Part shown: positions 44,215 through 52,222 of the stretch, piece after piece
Numbering within the stretch: position 1 is the first letter of the stretch
Layout: the number at the start of each line of letters is the position of its first letter
Source: Mesorhizobium sp. ES1-4
GTDB lineage: Bacteria; Pseudomonadota; Alphaproteobacteria; Rhizobiales; Rhizobiaceae
Direction of reading: 5' to 3'
NCBI RefSeq assembly: GCF_020164745.1
Contig: NZ_JAIUGV010000009.1
Coordinates: forward strand, 124,001 to 188,000
Length of the DNA: 64,000 nucleotides
Notes under the pieces: generated by a model
The model's database searches: none
What the model was told of the DNA's origin: nothing
What the model saw: the letters and a program-made list of their open reading frames with translations, nothing else
Position numbers and translations under genes: made by a program

Positions 44215-44279
44215 GCGCCTGCTATTCCTTCTTCGTATCCTCTATACGAGATTGGGATTGGGCCGCCCAAGGAGTCCGC

Positions 44280-44897
44280 ATGAAGCCCCCGACTGAAACC
44301 GTGCCGTTTTTCAGCCAGTGGGAAACTCCAGACATGACGCTGGCGGTGCTCGCCGATGGCGCCGAGGCCGCGTTGCGGCGGGATCCGCTGTGGCAGGGAT
44401 CAGGCGCCGGCACGCTCGACGAATACGCGGCCTGGGCCGGCAATGTCTGCGGCATGGCGTGTCTCAAGATGATCCTGGCGACGCGTGGCCAGATCGTGCC
44501 GACCATCGAGCTGGCAAGACGGTGCACCGGATATGGCGGCTATGTCGTCGATGAAGGCTCGATCAGGGGCCTGATCTACGCGCCCTTCGTCACCTTCGTG
44601 AAGCAGGAATTCGGCCTCGAAGCCGAGGTGATGACCAATGTCGCGGCAACCGACATTCCGGCGATTCTCGCCCGGTCGCGCTTCTTCATCGCTTCGGTCA
44701 GCAGTTCGATCCGCTGGCCGGAGCGCGAGCCGCCGTCGAAGGGGGGCCATCTGGTGCTGGTGACGGAGGCGTCGCATCAGGGTTTCCGCTTTCACAACCC
44801 ATCCGGCCATACCAGCGCCACACAGGCAAACGCAGAGTTGGCGCCAGCCGATTTCGATCGTTTCTTCGCCAATCGCGGCATTGCCGTCGCCATTTGA
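44280..44897 (+). CDS. C39-like papain-fold peptidase
   Basis: 205 aa. A cysteine protease triad is readable: Cys in GNVCGMACLKMIL, His in KGGHLVLVTEA, Asn or Asp in FHNPSGHTSA. The fold matches peptidase C39-like 2 proteins, without an ABC transporter. AAGGAG precedes the ATG. It is 23 bases before the D-Ala-D-Ala ligase gene on the same strand, hinting at a cell-wall peptide role. Cytoplasmic by lack of a signal peptide. Confidence 0.82.
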   Translation: MKPPTETVPFFSQWETPDMTLAVLADGAEAALRRDPLWQGSGAGTLDEYAAWAGNVCGMACLKMILATRGQIVPTIELARRCTGYGGYVVDEGSIRGLIYAPFVTFVKQEFGLEAEVMTNVAATDIPAILARSRFFIASVSSSIRWPEREPPSKGGHLVLVTEASHQGFRFHNPSGHTSATQANAELAPADFDRFFANRGIAVAI

Positions 44898-44920
44898 TTT
44901 TCGACAGTTGAGGGATTTCG

Positions 44921-46000
44921 ATGACCGGAAAGATCAGGGTTGCCATCCTTTATGGCGGTCGCTCGGCCGAGCACGAGGTGTCGCGGCTGTCGGCTACCAA
45001 TGTGCTGAAGGCGATCGACCGGACGCGCTATGAGGTGGTGCCGATCGCGATTTCCCGGGGCGGCAAGTGGCTGCTGCAGCCGTCGTCCGAGGCCGTCGGA
45101 GAGGGAGCGGGGGCCCCGGTGTCGGAGGAAGGCGTGGAGGTCGCCCTGCTGCCCGGCGGCAAGGGCCGGCTGGTCTCAGCGTCGCAGGGCGGAACGCGGG
45201 CTGACCCGCCGCCGGTCGATGTCGTCTTTCCCGTGCTGCATGGCCCATTCGGCGAGGACGGCTCGGTGCAGGGCTATGCCGAGGTTGCCGATGTCGCCTA
45301 TGTCGGCTGCGGCATCCTTGCTTCGGCCGTCGCCATGGACAAGGACGTCGCCAAACGGCTGCTGCGCGAGGGAGGCCTTGCCGTAGCCCGTTCGGTCACC
45401 GTCCACCGAGACAATGTCGGTTCTTTCCAGGAGATCGCCGGGGCGCTTGGGCTGCCTTTCTTCGCCAAGCCGGCGCGCCAGGGCTCGTCCTTCGGGGTGA
45501 GCAAGGTCAATGACCGGGATGGCTTCGAAGGGGCTGTCGAAACGGCTTTCCGCTATGATGGCAAGGTGCTGATCGAGGAGTTCGTCGAAGGCCGCGAGAT
45601 CGAGTGCTCGGTGTTGCAACGAGCCGACGGCTCGCTCACGGTATCGGTGCCCGGCGAGATCATCCCCGCCGGCAAGCATGGCTTCTACACCTATGAGGCC
45701 AAGTATCTCGATGCCGACGGCGCTGTGGTCAACGTGCCCGCCGACGTGCCAGCCGCCGTCGCCGGCAGGGCGAGGGAAATGGCGGCGCAAGCCTTCAAGG
45801 CGCTCGGCTGCGAGGCCATGGCGCGCGTCGACTTCTTCCTGCGCGCCGACGGCTCCCTGCTGGTCAACGAGGTCAACACGCTGCCCGGCTTCACCGACAT
45901 CTCGATGTATGCCAAGGCGCTGGCGGCGATCGGCATCGGCTACGCGGAGGTCATCGACGCGCTGATCGAGCACGCGCTGGCGAGGCATGGCGCGCGCTGA
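44921..46000 (+). CDS. ddl: D-alanine--D-alanine ligase
   Basis: 359 aa ATP-grasp enzyme making the D-Ala-D-Ala of peptidoglycan. ILYGGRSAEHEVSRLSA opens the N-domain. GPFGEDGSVQGYAEVADVAYVG and FAKPARQGSSFGVSKV (ATP loop) follow, and the metal site is RVDFFLRADGSLLVNEVNTLPGFT. GAGGGATTTCG before the ATG. It is not next to mur genes, so it is probably the second, DdlA-like copy. Confidence 0.94.
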   Translation: MTGKIRVAILYGGRSAEHEVSRLSATNVLKAIDRTRYEVVPIAISRGGKWLLQPSSEAVGEGAGAPVSEEGVEVALLPGGKGRLVSASQGGTRADPPPVDVVFPVLHGPFGEDGSVQGYAEVADVAYVGCGILASAVAMDKDVAKRLLREGGLAVARSVTVHRDNVGSFQEIAGALGLPFFAKPARQGSSFGVSKVNDRDGFEGAVETAFRYDGKVLIEEFVEGREIECSVLQRADGSLTVSVPGEIIPAGKHGFYTYEAKYLDADGAVVNVPADVPAAVAGRAREMAAQAFKALGCEAMARVDFFLRADGSLLVNEVNTLPGFTDISMYAKALAAIGIGYAEVIDALIEHALARHGAR

Positions 46001-46155
46001 TCCGGGCAGGGCGGCCTGTCGGAATGCCGGTGCGCCCCTGCAGCGCGGTCGCCGCGCCGGATAGTCTACCCTTTTGATGGCGTCTATTTCGTCGCTGGCT
46101 AATGTTGCGGCCGGCTCTATATGCCCGATCATGGGGCTGGCAGGGGAGACATGGA

Positions 46156-48141
46156 ATGGCGGCCAATCGTCGAAATGGAATGACGTCGCCCGCGCATGGA
46201 CTGGAGGATATTCTTTCGCCCGCCGCCTCGCATCCTCGAACGTCATTGCCCAACGTAGCCACCATCGTCACGACGGTGGCGGCGCTGTATTTCGGGCGTG
46301 AGGTTTTCCTGCCGATAGCGATCGCGCTGTTGCTGACATTCGCGCTCGCCCCTCTCGTGTCGAGCCTAAAACGGGCCGGTATTCCCCGGATTGCCGCCGT
46401 CATCGTAAGCGTGGTGGGGGCTTTCGCAGCACTTGCCCTGTTCAGCTTCATTGTCATCACGCAGGTCAGCGAACTGGCGCAGAACATTCCCGTCTATCAG
46501 ACCAACATCCTGACCAAGATCCGCTCGCTCAAGGAGACCGGGGTTGGAGGGGGGGTCATTGCCAGGTTGAGCAAGGTGGTCGAACGTGTCGGCCAGGAGA
46601 TCGACAGGCAGGACACGTCGGCGCCCGCCGCCGCCCCGGAAAAGCCGCCGCGTGAGCCGGTGCCGGTCGAGATCGTCTCGCGCGAAAAGCCGTTGGAGGT
46701 CTTGCAGAACATAGTCGGGCCGCTGATCAGCCCGCTCGGATCGGCAGGGCTGGTCATCGTCGTCGTCATCTTCATGCTGCTGGAGCGGGAGGATTTGCGC
46801 GATCGCTTTATCCGCCTGGTTGGTTATGGCGACCTTCACCGCACCACCGAGGCGCTTCAAGACGCCGGCAAGCGTGTTGGCCGGTACCTGCTGATGCAAT
46901 TGGTCGTCAACATATTGTACGCGATACCGATTGCGTTCGGGCTCTGGATCCTCGGAATTCCGAATGCTTTGCTTTGGGGACTGCTGGCACTTGCCCTGCG
47001 GTTCGTTCCCTATATCGGTCCGGCGATCGGCATGCTGCTGCCGCTGTTCCTGGCGCTGGCCGTGGCGCCTGGCTGGTCGCTCGTGCTGTGGACAGCGGCC
47101 CTGTTCGTGGTGATGGAACTGATCACCGGCAATGTCGTCGAACCCTGGCTTTATGGTTCGCGAACCGGGCTCTCGTCGCTGGCGATCATTGTCGCGGCCA
47201 TTTTCTGGACGTGGCTCTGGGGGCCGCTTGGGCTTGTTCTGTCAACGCCGCTCACCGTGTGCCTGGTCGTGCTGGGCAGGCACGTGCCGCAGTTTGAGTT
47301 CCTCGATGTCCTTTTTGGCAACGAGCCCGTGCTCGAACCCCATGCCCGCCTCTACCAACGTCTGCTGGCCGGCGACCCTGACGAAGCCACCGACCACGCC
47401 GAGGAGATGCTGGAAGAGAAATATCTGGTCGAGTTCTATGACAAGGTGGCCATTCCCGCACTCCTGCTGGGCGAGCAGGACCGTGCGCGTGATGTCATGG
47501 GCGACCTGCAAAGGCGTCAGGTGGCCGAGAGTGCCCTGGTGATGGTGGCAAACCTCGACGACAGCGCGCAAGAAGAAGCAGACGAAGAGGATGACCCGCC
47601 GGCGGCCGAAGAGGGGCACGAGGACAAGGATGCTTCCGGCGAAGACGAGCCCGAACTGCCTGACGGCACGGACCTGTCGGTGCTTTGCGCCGGTGGGCGT
47701 GGTGAACTGGACGATGCCGCCGCCGCCATGCTGGCACAGGTGCTGGAAATCCAGGGTGCGACGGTGTCGAAGGCGGGCTTCGCCGACCTGGAACTCGCGA
47801 ACATCCGCCGCCTCGAACTCGAAAAGGTCGATACAGTCGTGGTCGGCTTCCTGAACCGGGATTCCGTCAAGCACGCACGGTTTCTGGTCCGCCGGTTGAA
47901 ACGGGCGAAGGCGGCGTTGAGGGTGGGAATCGTATTCTGGTCGCAAAGCGCCAATGAAGACAAGGAAGCGGCCGCAAAACTCGCTCATGACATCAACGCG
48001 GATTTCGTGGCGCATGGCATGGTGGATGCGGTTGTGGGCGCACTGTCGCACGAGCCGCCGATCGCCCTCAAGCTCGTCGCCAAACGACGGATGCGACGAC
48101 CGCGGGCCACACCCCGGAAGGTCTCGGCAGCCGCGAGCTAA
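46156..48141 (+). CDS. AI-2E family transporter with C-terminal soluble domain
   Basis: 661 aa inner-membrane protein. About eight helices lie in residues 30-400 and include LITGNVVEPWLYGSRTGLSSLAIIVA, the AI-2E/PerM signature. After a DE-rich linker (EEADEEDDPPAAEE, about 480-510) comes a Rossmann-like cytoplasmic domain with VVGFLNRDSVKHARFLVRRLKRA. The extension is typical of alphaproteobacterial members. GGGGAG upstream supports MAANRRN. Transported molecule unknown. Confidence 0.9.
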   Translation: MAANRRNGMTSPAHGLEDILSPAASHPRTSLPNVATIVTTVAALYFGREVFLPIAIALLLTFALAPLVSSLKRAGIPRIAAVIVSVVGAFAALALFSFIVITQVSELAQNIPVYQTNILTKIRSLKETGVGGGVIARLSKVVERVGQEIDRQDTSAPAAAPEKPPREPVPVEIVSREKPLEVLQNIVGPLISPLGSAGLVIVVVIFMLLEREDLRDRFIRLVGYGDLHRTTEALQDAGKRVGRYLLMQLVVNILYAIPIAFGLWILGIPNALLWGLLALALRFVPYIGPAIGMLLPLFLALAVAPGWSLVLWTAALFVVMELITGNVVEPWLYGSRTGLSSLAIIVAAIFWTWLWGPLGLVLSTPLTVCLVVLGRHVPQFEFLDVLFGNEPVLEPHARLYQRLLAGDPDEATDHAEEMLEEKYLVEFYDKVAIPALLLGEQDRARDVMGDLQRRQVAESALVMVANLDDSAQEEADEEDDPPAAEEGHEDKDASGEDEPELPDGTDLSVLCAGGRGELDDAAAAMLAQVLEIQGATVSKAGFADLELANIRRLELEKVDTVVVGFLNRDSVKHARFLVRRLKRAKAALRVGIVFWSQSANEDKEAAAKLAHDINADFVAHGMVDAVVGALSHEPPIALKLVAKRRMRRPRATPRKVSAAAS

Positions 48142-48142
48142 G

Positions 48143-48203
48143 AGCAATTCCAGGAAAAGTGCGTAGCGGTTTTCCGTCCGGAATTGCGTTAAAACAAAGA
48201 GTG
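48143..48203. repeat. Dispersed repeat, family C, copy in forward orientation
   Basis: AGAGCAATTCCAGGAAAAGT, GCGTAGCGGTTTTCCG and TCCGGAATTGCG are almost the exact reverse complement of the copy at 50463-50562. Two inverted copies thus flank the 2.2 kb carrying the RHH and histidine kinase genes. Confidence 0.8.
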
Positions 48204-48239
48204 AGAGCACGCGATCATAAAACGGATCAATTCGGTCGT

Positions 48240-48425
48240 TCACATATTTGAAGCGACATCGCGGGAGGATGGCGGTTTCGGCTTGTGTGCCGGCCGCACC
48301 CTCGCGGGCTGGTGGGCGACGCGGGAAACGGGTTTGACTGGATTTCCAGCAAATGGTTTTTGCGCCTTGCGGTGCTGGAGCCAGTTGGAAGACAGTTCGG
48401 CAAGCAGGCTGCGCAACGTCTTCAC
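48240..48425 (-). CDS. Small basic hypothetical protein
   Basis: 61 aa from GTG with a near-perfect GAGGAGG seven bases upstream. A short helical N-terminus (KTLRSLLAELSSNWLQHRKAQ) precedes a Pro/Arg/Lys-rich disordered tail. No family recognised. The strong ribosome site is the main support. Confidence 0.65.
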   Translation of the reverse strand: MKTLRSLLAELSSNWLQHRKAQKPFAGNPVKPVSRVAHQPARVRPAHKPKPPSSRDVASNM

Positions 48426-48505
48426 GACATCCTCCTCTATCGGGGCGATGCAGTAATCTGCGAAGACCGGACTTGTTCCATGGCAGCCGCCGCCTGGGGT
48501 TTTGG

Positions 48506-48793
48506 CTATTGCATCGAGCCTGGCTGATGGAGGTCATCGCCGTTCTCGACGAACCCGGATCCAGGCGAAGCCGATCCGTTGCCCAAAGCGTCGAATTCGA
48601 TTGCCGCGCCAAGCAGTTGAGCGGCCTGCAGGACCAGATGCTCAATGTCCTCGAGGGCGACATTCTCCACCAGGTTCCTGACCCTGATCCTTTCCGCCAC
48701 CATCGTCACGTTGACGATGCCCGCGGTCTTGAACGTTGCGCGAACGGTGGAATAGACATCCTCACGCAGCTTTGTGGAGTACTCGTATCGCAT
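48506..48793 (-). CDS. Small hypothetical protein
   Basis: 95 aa. AGGAGG precedes the ATG. MRYEYSTKLREDVYSTVRATF and the helix LEDIEHLVLQAAQLLGAAIEF suggest a small alpha/beta protein; the last 25 residues are Gly/Ser-rich. It reads as a conserved rhizobial unknown, but I cannot name a family. Confidence 0.7.
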   Translation of the reverse strand: MRYEYSTKLREDVYSTVRATFKTAGIVNVTMVAERIRVRNLVENVALEDIEHLVLQAAQLLGAAIEFDALGNGSASPGSGFVENGDDLHQPGSMQ

Positions 48794-48874
48794 CGAAACC
48801 TCCTGAGCGAGTTGGTTTCCTCAAGTCGGCACGATGCGCCCGATGCCGGTGCGTGGCAAGTAACAAATTAAAAA

Positions 48875-48894
48875 TATCTGAATAAAATCAGATA
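48875..48894. promoter_or_regulatory. AT-rich inverted repeat
   Basis: TATCTGA-ATAAAA-TCAGATA, with 7-bp arms, lies in the AT-rich gap between the minus-strand small gene and the RHH gene. It could be an operator for the RHH protein, or a weak terminator on the minus strand, where it is followed by TTTTTAATTTG. Confidence 0.35.
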
Positions 48895-49055
48895 GTTATG
48901 ATAATTACACGAACGCGCAGCCTGCGTTCGATAGTGATCATTGGTAAGGCACTGGATTCCCCAACTGTCCTTGCTTGACGCAAGATGGGGAACTCCCTAA
49001 CTGTAAGTGGAGTGAGGGAGCTGCTAACTTGCCGGATCTTGCGCAGGAGGCGCAC

Positions 49056-49298
49056 ATGGCCGAACTGGAACGCCCGGAACGACTGCAGATCATGTTGACC
49101 CAGGATGAGCTGGCGGCGCTGGAAAACTGGCGTTTCGACAAGCGCATGCCCAGCCGCTCGGCGGCAGTGCGCGAATTGCTACGCCGCGGCCTTGCCTCCG
49201 ACGGCTTCCTGACGGCGGAATTGGGCGCGAAGTCGCAGGAGTTCGGCGTGCTCATGCCCAACGGCGATGGCAAGACGCCGCCCGAACAGGCGGAGTAA
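49056..49298 (+). CDS. Ribbon-helix-helix (CopG-like) DNA-binding protein
   Basis: 80 aa. The RHH core is ERLQIMLTQDELAALENWRF (beta strand and helix A), then SRSAAVRELLRRGLAS (helix B). GCAGGAGGC before MAELERPE fixes the start. No toxin gene follows, so it is a stand-alone regulator, placed 72 bases before the histidine kinase gene and possibly its partner. Confidence 0.88.
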   Translation: MAELERPERLQIMLTQDELAALENWRFDKRMPSRSAAVRELLRRGLASDGFLTAELGAKSQEFGVLMPNGDGKTPPEQAE

Positions 49299-49370
49299 AA
49301 CGCGGTAAAGCCTATCCGGCCCTGCGCCGGTGATTGCCTTGATCCGTTCGCGCCTTATCTGACTGGGGAA

Positions 49371-50465
49371 ATGCAAGTGCAAGTGGCGATGAACGAAATC
49401 AGTGGCAGCGACAGACAGGGGCCGAGCGCCGACGCCCGGCTCGCGGCAATTGTCGATTCCTCCTTCGACGCGATCATCAGCAAGGACCTGAACAGCATCA
49501 TCCAAAGCTGGAACCATGCGGCGGAACGCATGTTCGGCTACACCGCCGAGGAGGCGATCGGCCAATCCGTCCTCATGCTCATTCCCGATCACCTCAAGAA
49601 CGAGGAGATCGAGATCATCAGCAAGATTCGCAGCGGTGACCGGGTGGCGAGTTACGAGACGACGCGCAAGCGCAGGGATGGAATGCTGATTTCCGTCTCG
49701 CTGACGATTTCGCCGATCAAGAACAGCGATGGAGAGATCATCGGGGCCTCGAAGATCGCCCGCGATATCTCCGTCGCCAAGGAGAGCGAGCGTCGCATCA
49801 GGCTGCTGATGCGGGAGGTCAACCATCGCGTGAAGAACCAGTTCGCGGTCATCCTGTCGATGGTCAGGGAGACCAGCAAGCGCTCGAACGGTCCAGGCGA
49901 GTTCGAGGAGTTGATCCGCTCCCGCATCATGGCGTTGTCGCGGTCGCACGATCTGCTCGTCACTTCGGAATGGGCGGGGGCGAGCCTGTTCGACCTGATC
50001 CAGGAACATCTCAAGCCCTTCGGCCGCGAGGAACAGATCCTGCTCTCCGGCCCGGTCCTGACGCTGCAGTCGAATGCGGTGCAGAACCTCGGCATGGCCT
50101 TTCATGAACTGGGCACGAACTCGTCCAAATATGGCGCGCTGGGCCGCGAAGGCGGCCGGGTGAAGATCAACTGGACAATCGGCTCCAAGGCGGAGAATCC
50201 AGGCGCCGCGGGCGAACGTGGATTCCAGTTGACCTGGGAGGAGACATCGACGCCGCATCCCGACGACCGGCGTGACGCGACCACCCGCAAGGGGTTCGGC
50301 ACCGTCGTGCTACAGCGTGTGGCGCCGCAGTCGCTGGGCGGCTCCGCCATTCTGGAGCGATCGCCCGGCCATCTCAAATGGCAGTTGAGCGCGCCCTTGG
50401 CATCCATCATCGTGGCCCAGACCGGCACCGAGGCCGACGACAACTCACCGGGCTTTGGCATCTAG
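49371..50465 (+). CDS. PAS domain HWE-type sensor histidine kinase
   Basis: 364 aa, soluble. PAS/PAC is at about 22-140 (DAIISKDLNSIIQSWNHAAERMFG, VARDISVAKE). The HWE kinase core has the phospho-His in MREVNHRVKNQFAVILSMV, the N-box FHELGTNSSKYGALG and the diagnostic Trp-Glu in LTWEE. In alphaproteobacteria such kinases feed the general stress response or phytochrome-like routes. No response regulator adjoins it. Confidence 0.9.
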   Translation: MQVQVAMNEISGSDRQGPSADARLAAIVDSSFDAIISKDLNSIIQSWNHAAERMFGYTAEEAIGQSVLMLIPDHLKNEEIEIISKIRSGDRVASYETTRKRRDGMLISVSLTISPIKNSDGEIIGASKIARDISVAKESERRIRLLMREVNHRVKNQFAVILSMVRETSKRSNGPGEFEELIRSRIMALSRSHDLLVTSEWAGASLFDLIQEHLKPFGREEQILLSGPVLTLQSNAVQNLGMAFHELGTNSSKYGALGREGGRVKINWTIGSKAENPGAAGERGFQLTWEETSTPHPDDRRDATTRKGFGTVVLQRVAPQSLGGSAILERSPGHLKWQLSAPLASIIVAQTGTEADDNSPGFGI

Positions 50466-50562
50466 AGTGGTTCAGCGTTTGAATCGCTGAACCGCTCTAA
50501 CTCTTTGTTTTCGCGCAATTCCGGACGGAAAACCGCTACGCACTTTTCCTGGAATAGCTCAA
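50463..50562. repeat. Dispersed repeat, family C, full copy in reverse orientation
   Basis: It begins with a hairpin, GTGGTTCAGCG against CGCTGAACCGC, followed by GCAATTCCGG, ACGGAAAACCGCTACGC and ACTTTTCCTGGAAT. It is the reverse complement of 48143-48203 over its right 60 bases. Confidence 0.8.
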
Positions 50563-50607
50563 GAAATCGAATCCGGTCGCCACAGTCCGCTCGGCTTCCG
50601 GCGGTGC

Positions 50608-50853
50608 TTATTCAACCAGGATATGCGCCTCGCGCGCGGCCTCGACGAAAGCCTCCCTGGCGATATTGGAGGGTACGTCGCCGTTCGCCGCCCTGCGGCA
50701 GGCGCGCAGCGCGGACTGATGTTTCAGGCTGCCGGCATCGCGCCAATGCGTCGTCAGCAATTCGATGGCCTGCTGCGTGTTGGACAGATTGCGGGTGGCG
50801 CCGGTGACACCGACCGAGACCACGACGGGCTTGGAGAACCACGCGGTTTGCAT
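50608..50853 (-). CDS. DUF982 domain protein
   Basis: 81 aa. The DUF982 pattern is readable: WFSKPVVVSVG, NTQQAIELLTTHWR, then RACRRAANGD and AREAFVEAAREAHILV. The family is expanded in Mesorhizobium and other rhizobia and has no established function. AAGGT before MQTAWF favours the 50853 start over an ATG 15 bases earlier. Confidence 0.85.
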   Translation of the reverse strand: MQTAWFSKPVVVSVGVTGATRNLSNTQQAIELLTTHWRDAGSLKHQSALRACRRAANGDVPSNIAREAFVEAAREAHILVE

Positions 50854-50961
50854 TGGACCTTGAACCATGTTGCAGGCGTGGAACGCGTTCGGTCCCGCAG
50901 GGTTTCATCGCCGCCGATCACTGTGGCGTGAACTCTCCGGGAGCTGCCGGCGAACCAATGT

Positions 50962-51168
50962 CTAGAGGATGTTGGTCGTCACCTCGACGATGATCGCGGC
51001 ACCTTCCAGTCCGCCATTGGGAATATGCACGACACGCGAGACCCGCAGATCCTGTGGACTGCCGTCGACCGACAGCGAAACGCTTTCTCCGATGCGCGGC
51101 ACCGCCTGGAAGGTGGCGTTGGTGGCGTCCGGCCGGTTGTCGATGGATATGCGGCAATTGACGGTCAT
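50962..51168 (-). CDS. Small hypothetical protein
   Basis: 68 aa, all-beta in appearance: NCRISIDNRPDATN, ESVSLSVDGSPQDLRVSRVVHIP and AAIIVEVTTNIL. AAGGAGACACCC before the ATG is a strong ribosome site. A short PilZ- or OB-like barrel is conceivable; not assignable. Confidence 0.7.
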   Translation of the reverse strand: MTVNCRISIDNRPDATNATFQAVPRIGESVSLSVDGSPQDLRVSRVVHIPNGGLEGAAIIVEVTTNIL

Positions 51169-51244
51169 GGGTGTCTCCTTTGTCTGGCCATGCCGGTCGT
51201 TAACGCGGGGTCCCTGAAATGGTTTCAGGAAGCCGGGTCAGGAG

Positions 51245-51280
51245 AAAGCCCGTCGATGTCCGAGGCTCCTTCCGGGCTTT
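51245..51280 (-). terminator. Terminator-like hairpin after a small gene
   Basis: AAAGCCCG (51245-51252) and CGGGCTTT (51273-51280) form an 8-bp stem with a 20-base loop abutting the minus-strand stop codon at 51280. The T-tract is short. A second, tighter hairpin CCTGAAA-TGG-TTTCAGG follows at 51213-51229. Confidence 0.45.
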
Positions 51281-51564
51281 TAGTTGTTGGCTCTCGGAAC
51301 GAAATAGTTGGTGGTGACCCCGTCGTCGCCGCTCCCGCGCGTGACTTTGACCACCGCATATCCCTGCGGCGCAATCGAGCCAACCTGGTCGACCTTCTTG
51401 CATCGGCCGACCATTTCGCCGTTCGGCCACGGTGCCAGTCTGGCTTCAAGGGCGGCCTGGCATTCCTCCGTCGATGAATAGACGACAGGATGCGAGTCCA
51501 CGGGCCGACAGAGCGATACGTTACATGAGAGCATGACCATTACCGTCGCGGTTGCCGGATCCAT
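51280..51564 (-). CDS. Small exported-type hypothetical protein
   Basis: 94 aa. AGGAGGAGAAAGCC before MDPATATVMVML sets the start. The N-terminus (ATATVMVMLSCNVSLC) may be a short signal sequence, and the rest contains SSTEECQAALEARLAPWP and GYAVVKVTRGSG. Cysteines C14, C19, C34 and C55 could pair. Function unknown. Confidence 0.72.
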   Translation of the reverse strand: MDPATATVMVMLSCNVSLCRPVDSHPVVYSSTEECQAALEARLAPWPNGEMVGRCKKVDQVGSIAPQGYAVVKVTRGSGDDGVTTNYFVPRANN

Positions 51565-51858
51565 GGCTTTCTCCTCCTGGCCGACACAATGAACGTGCAA
51601 CAGGCCGCAAGGTTTCATGCCGATGGCAGGACCGCGCGCCATCCCCGCGATGTCCAAACCGATTGCATGCTCGCAGGGCATCGAGGCCGCTTTGTCGGGC
51701 GGCGAAGAAGGTTGGACCATACCTTCTTGCAAAATATGGTCCTACAGCTATTCGCGCCACCTTATTTGGACCGTCATTGCCAAACTTAGCTGGACTCCGC
51801 CGATTTGCCGCCACAGAAGTCTGGACTCGCATGCAGTGCGGTTCGAACAGGCCACCCG
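51565..51858. other. Gap with small inverted repeats only
   Basis: No convincing gene. It contains AAGAAGGT-TGGACCAT-ACCTTCTT (51705-51728, 8-bp stem) and an overlapping pair GGACCATA / TATGGTCC (51714-51721, 51735-51742), so two alternative hairpins share sequence. Confidence 0.5.
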
Positions 51859-52146
51859 CTATCGAAAAACGTATGGCGAGATGGTGTCGAAGGCGTGTTT
51901 GATCTGCGGGCGCAGAACTTCAATATACTGCATGAAGTGATGCTGCAGATGTGCATTGTCCGCCGCAGCATGATCTTTTTCGAGAGCATGAAGCTGCTCG
52001 ACCAATTCCGCATGTCGAATCCGAGCGGACTCGATTTTGTTGCGCGTCAGTCGCGTGATCCCGAGGAGGCGAGACGGGTCGAGGGATACTAGATGAGATT
52101 TCAAGTGATCGAGATTTCGCTCGAATGGTGCCGGTTCAAGGTGCAT
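51859..52146 (-). CDS. Small helical hypothetical protein
   Basis: 95 aa. GGAGCAGAAG precedes the ATG. The protein looks like two or three helices: SRLLGITRLTRNKIESARIRH, ELVEQLHALEKDHAAADNAHLQHHF and IEVLRPQIKHAF, the second heptad-like and His-rich. No family recognised. The transposition operon begins 76 bases away. Confidence 0.65.
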   Translation of the reverse strand: MHLEPAPFERNLDHLKSHLVSLDPSRLLGITRLTRNKIESARIRHAELVEQLHALEKDHAAADNAHLQHHFMQYIEVLRPQIKHAFDTISPYVFR

Positions 52147-52222
52147 CTTCTGCTCCGTGTTGAGTTAGGAATAAATACCTATCAACATTTCGGCCAGAAG
52201 TCAAGGAAAGCGCTGTCGCGGC

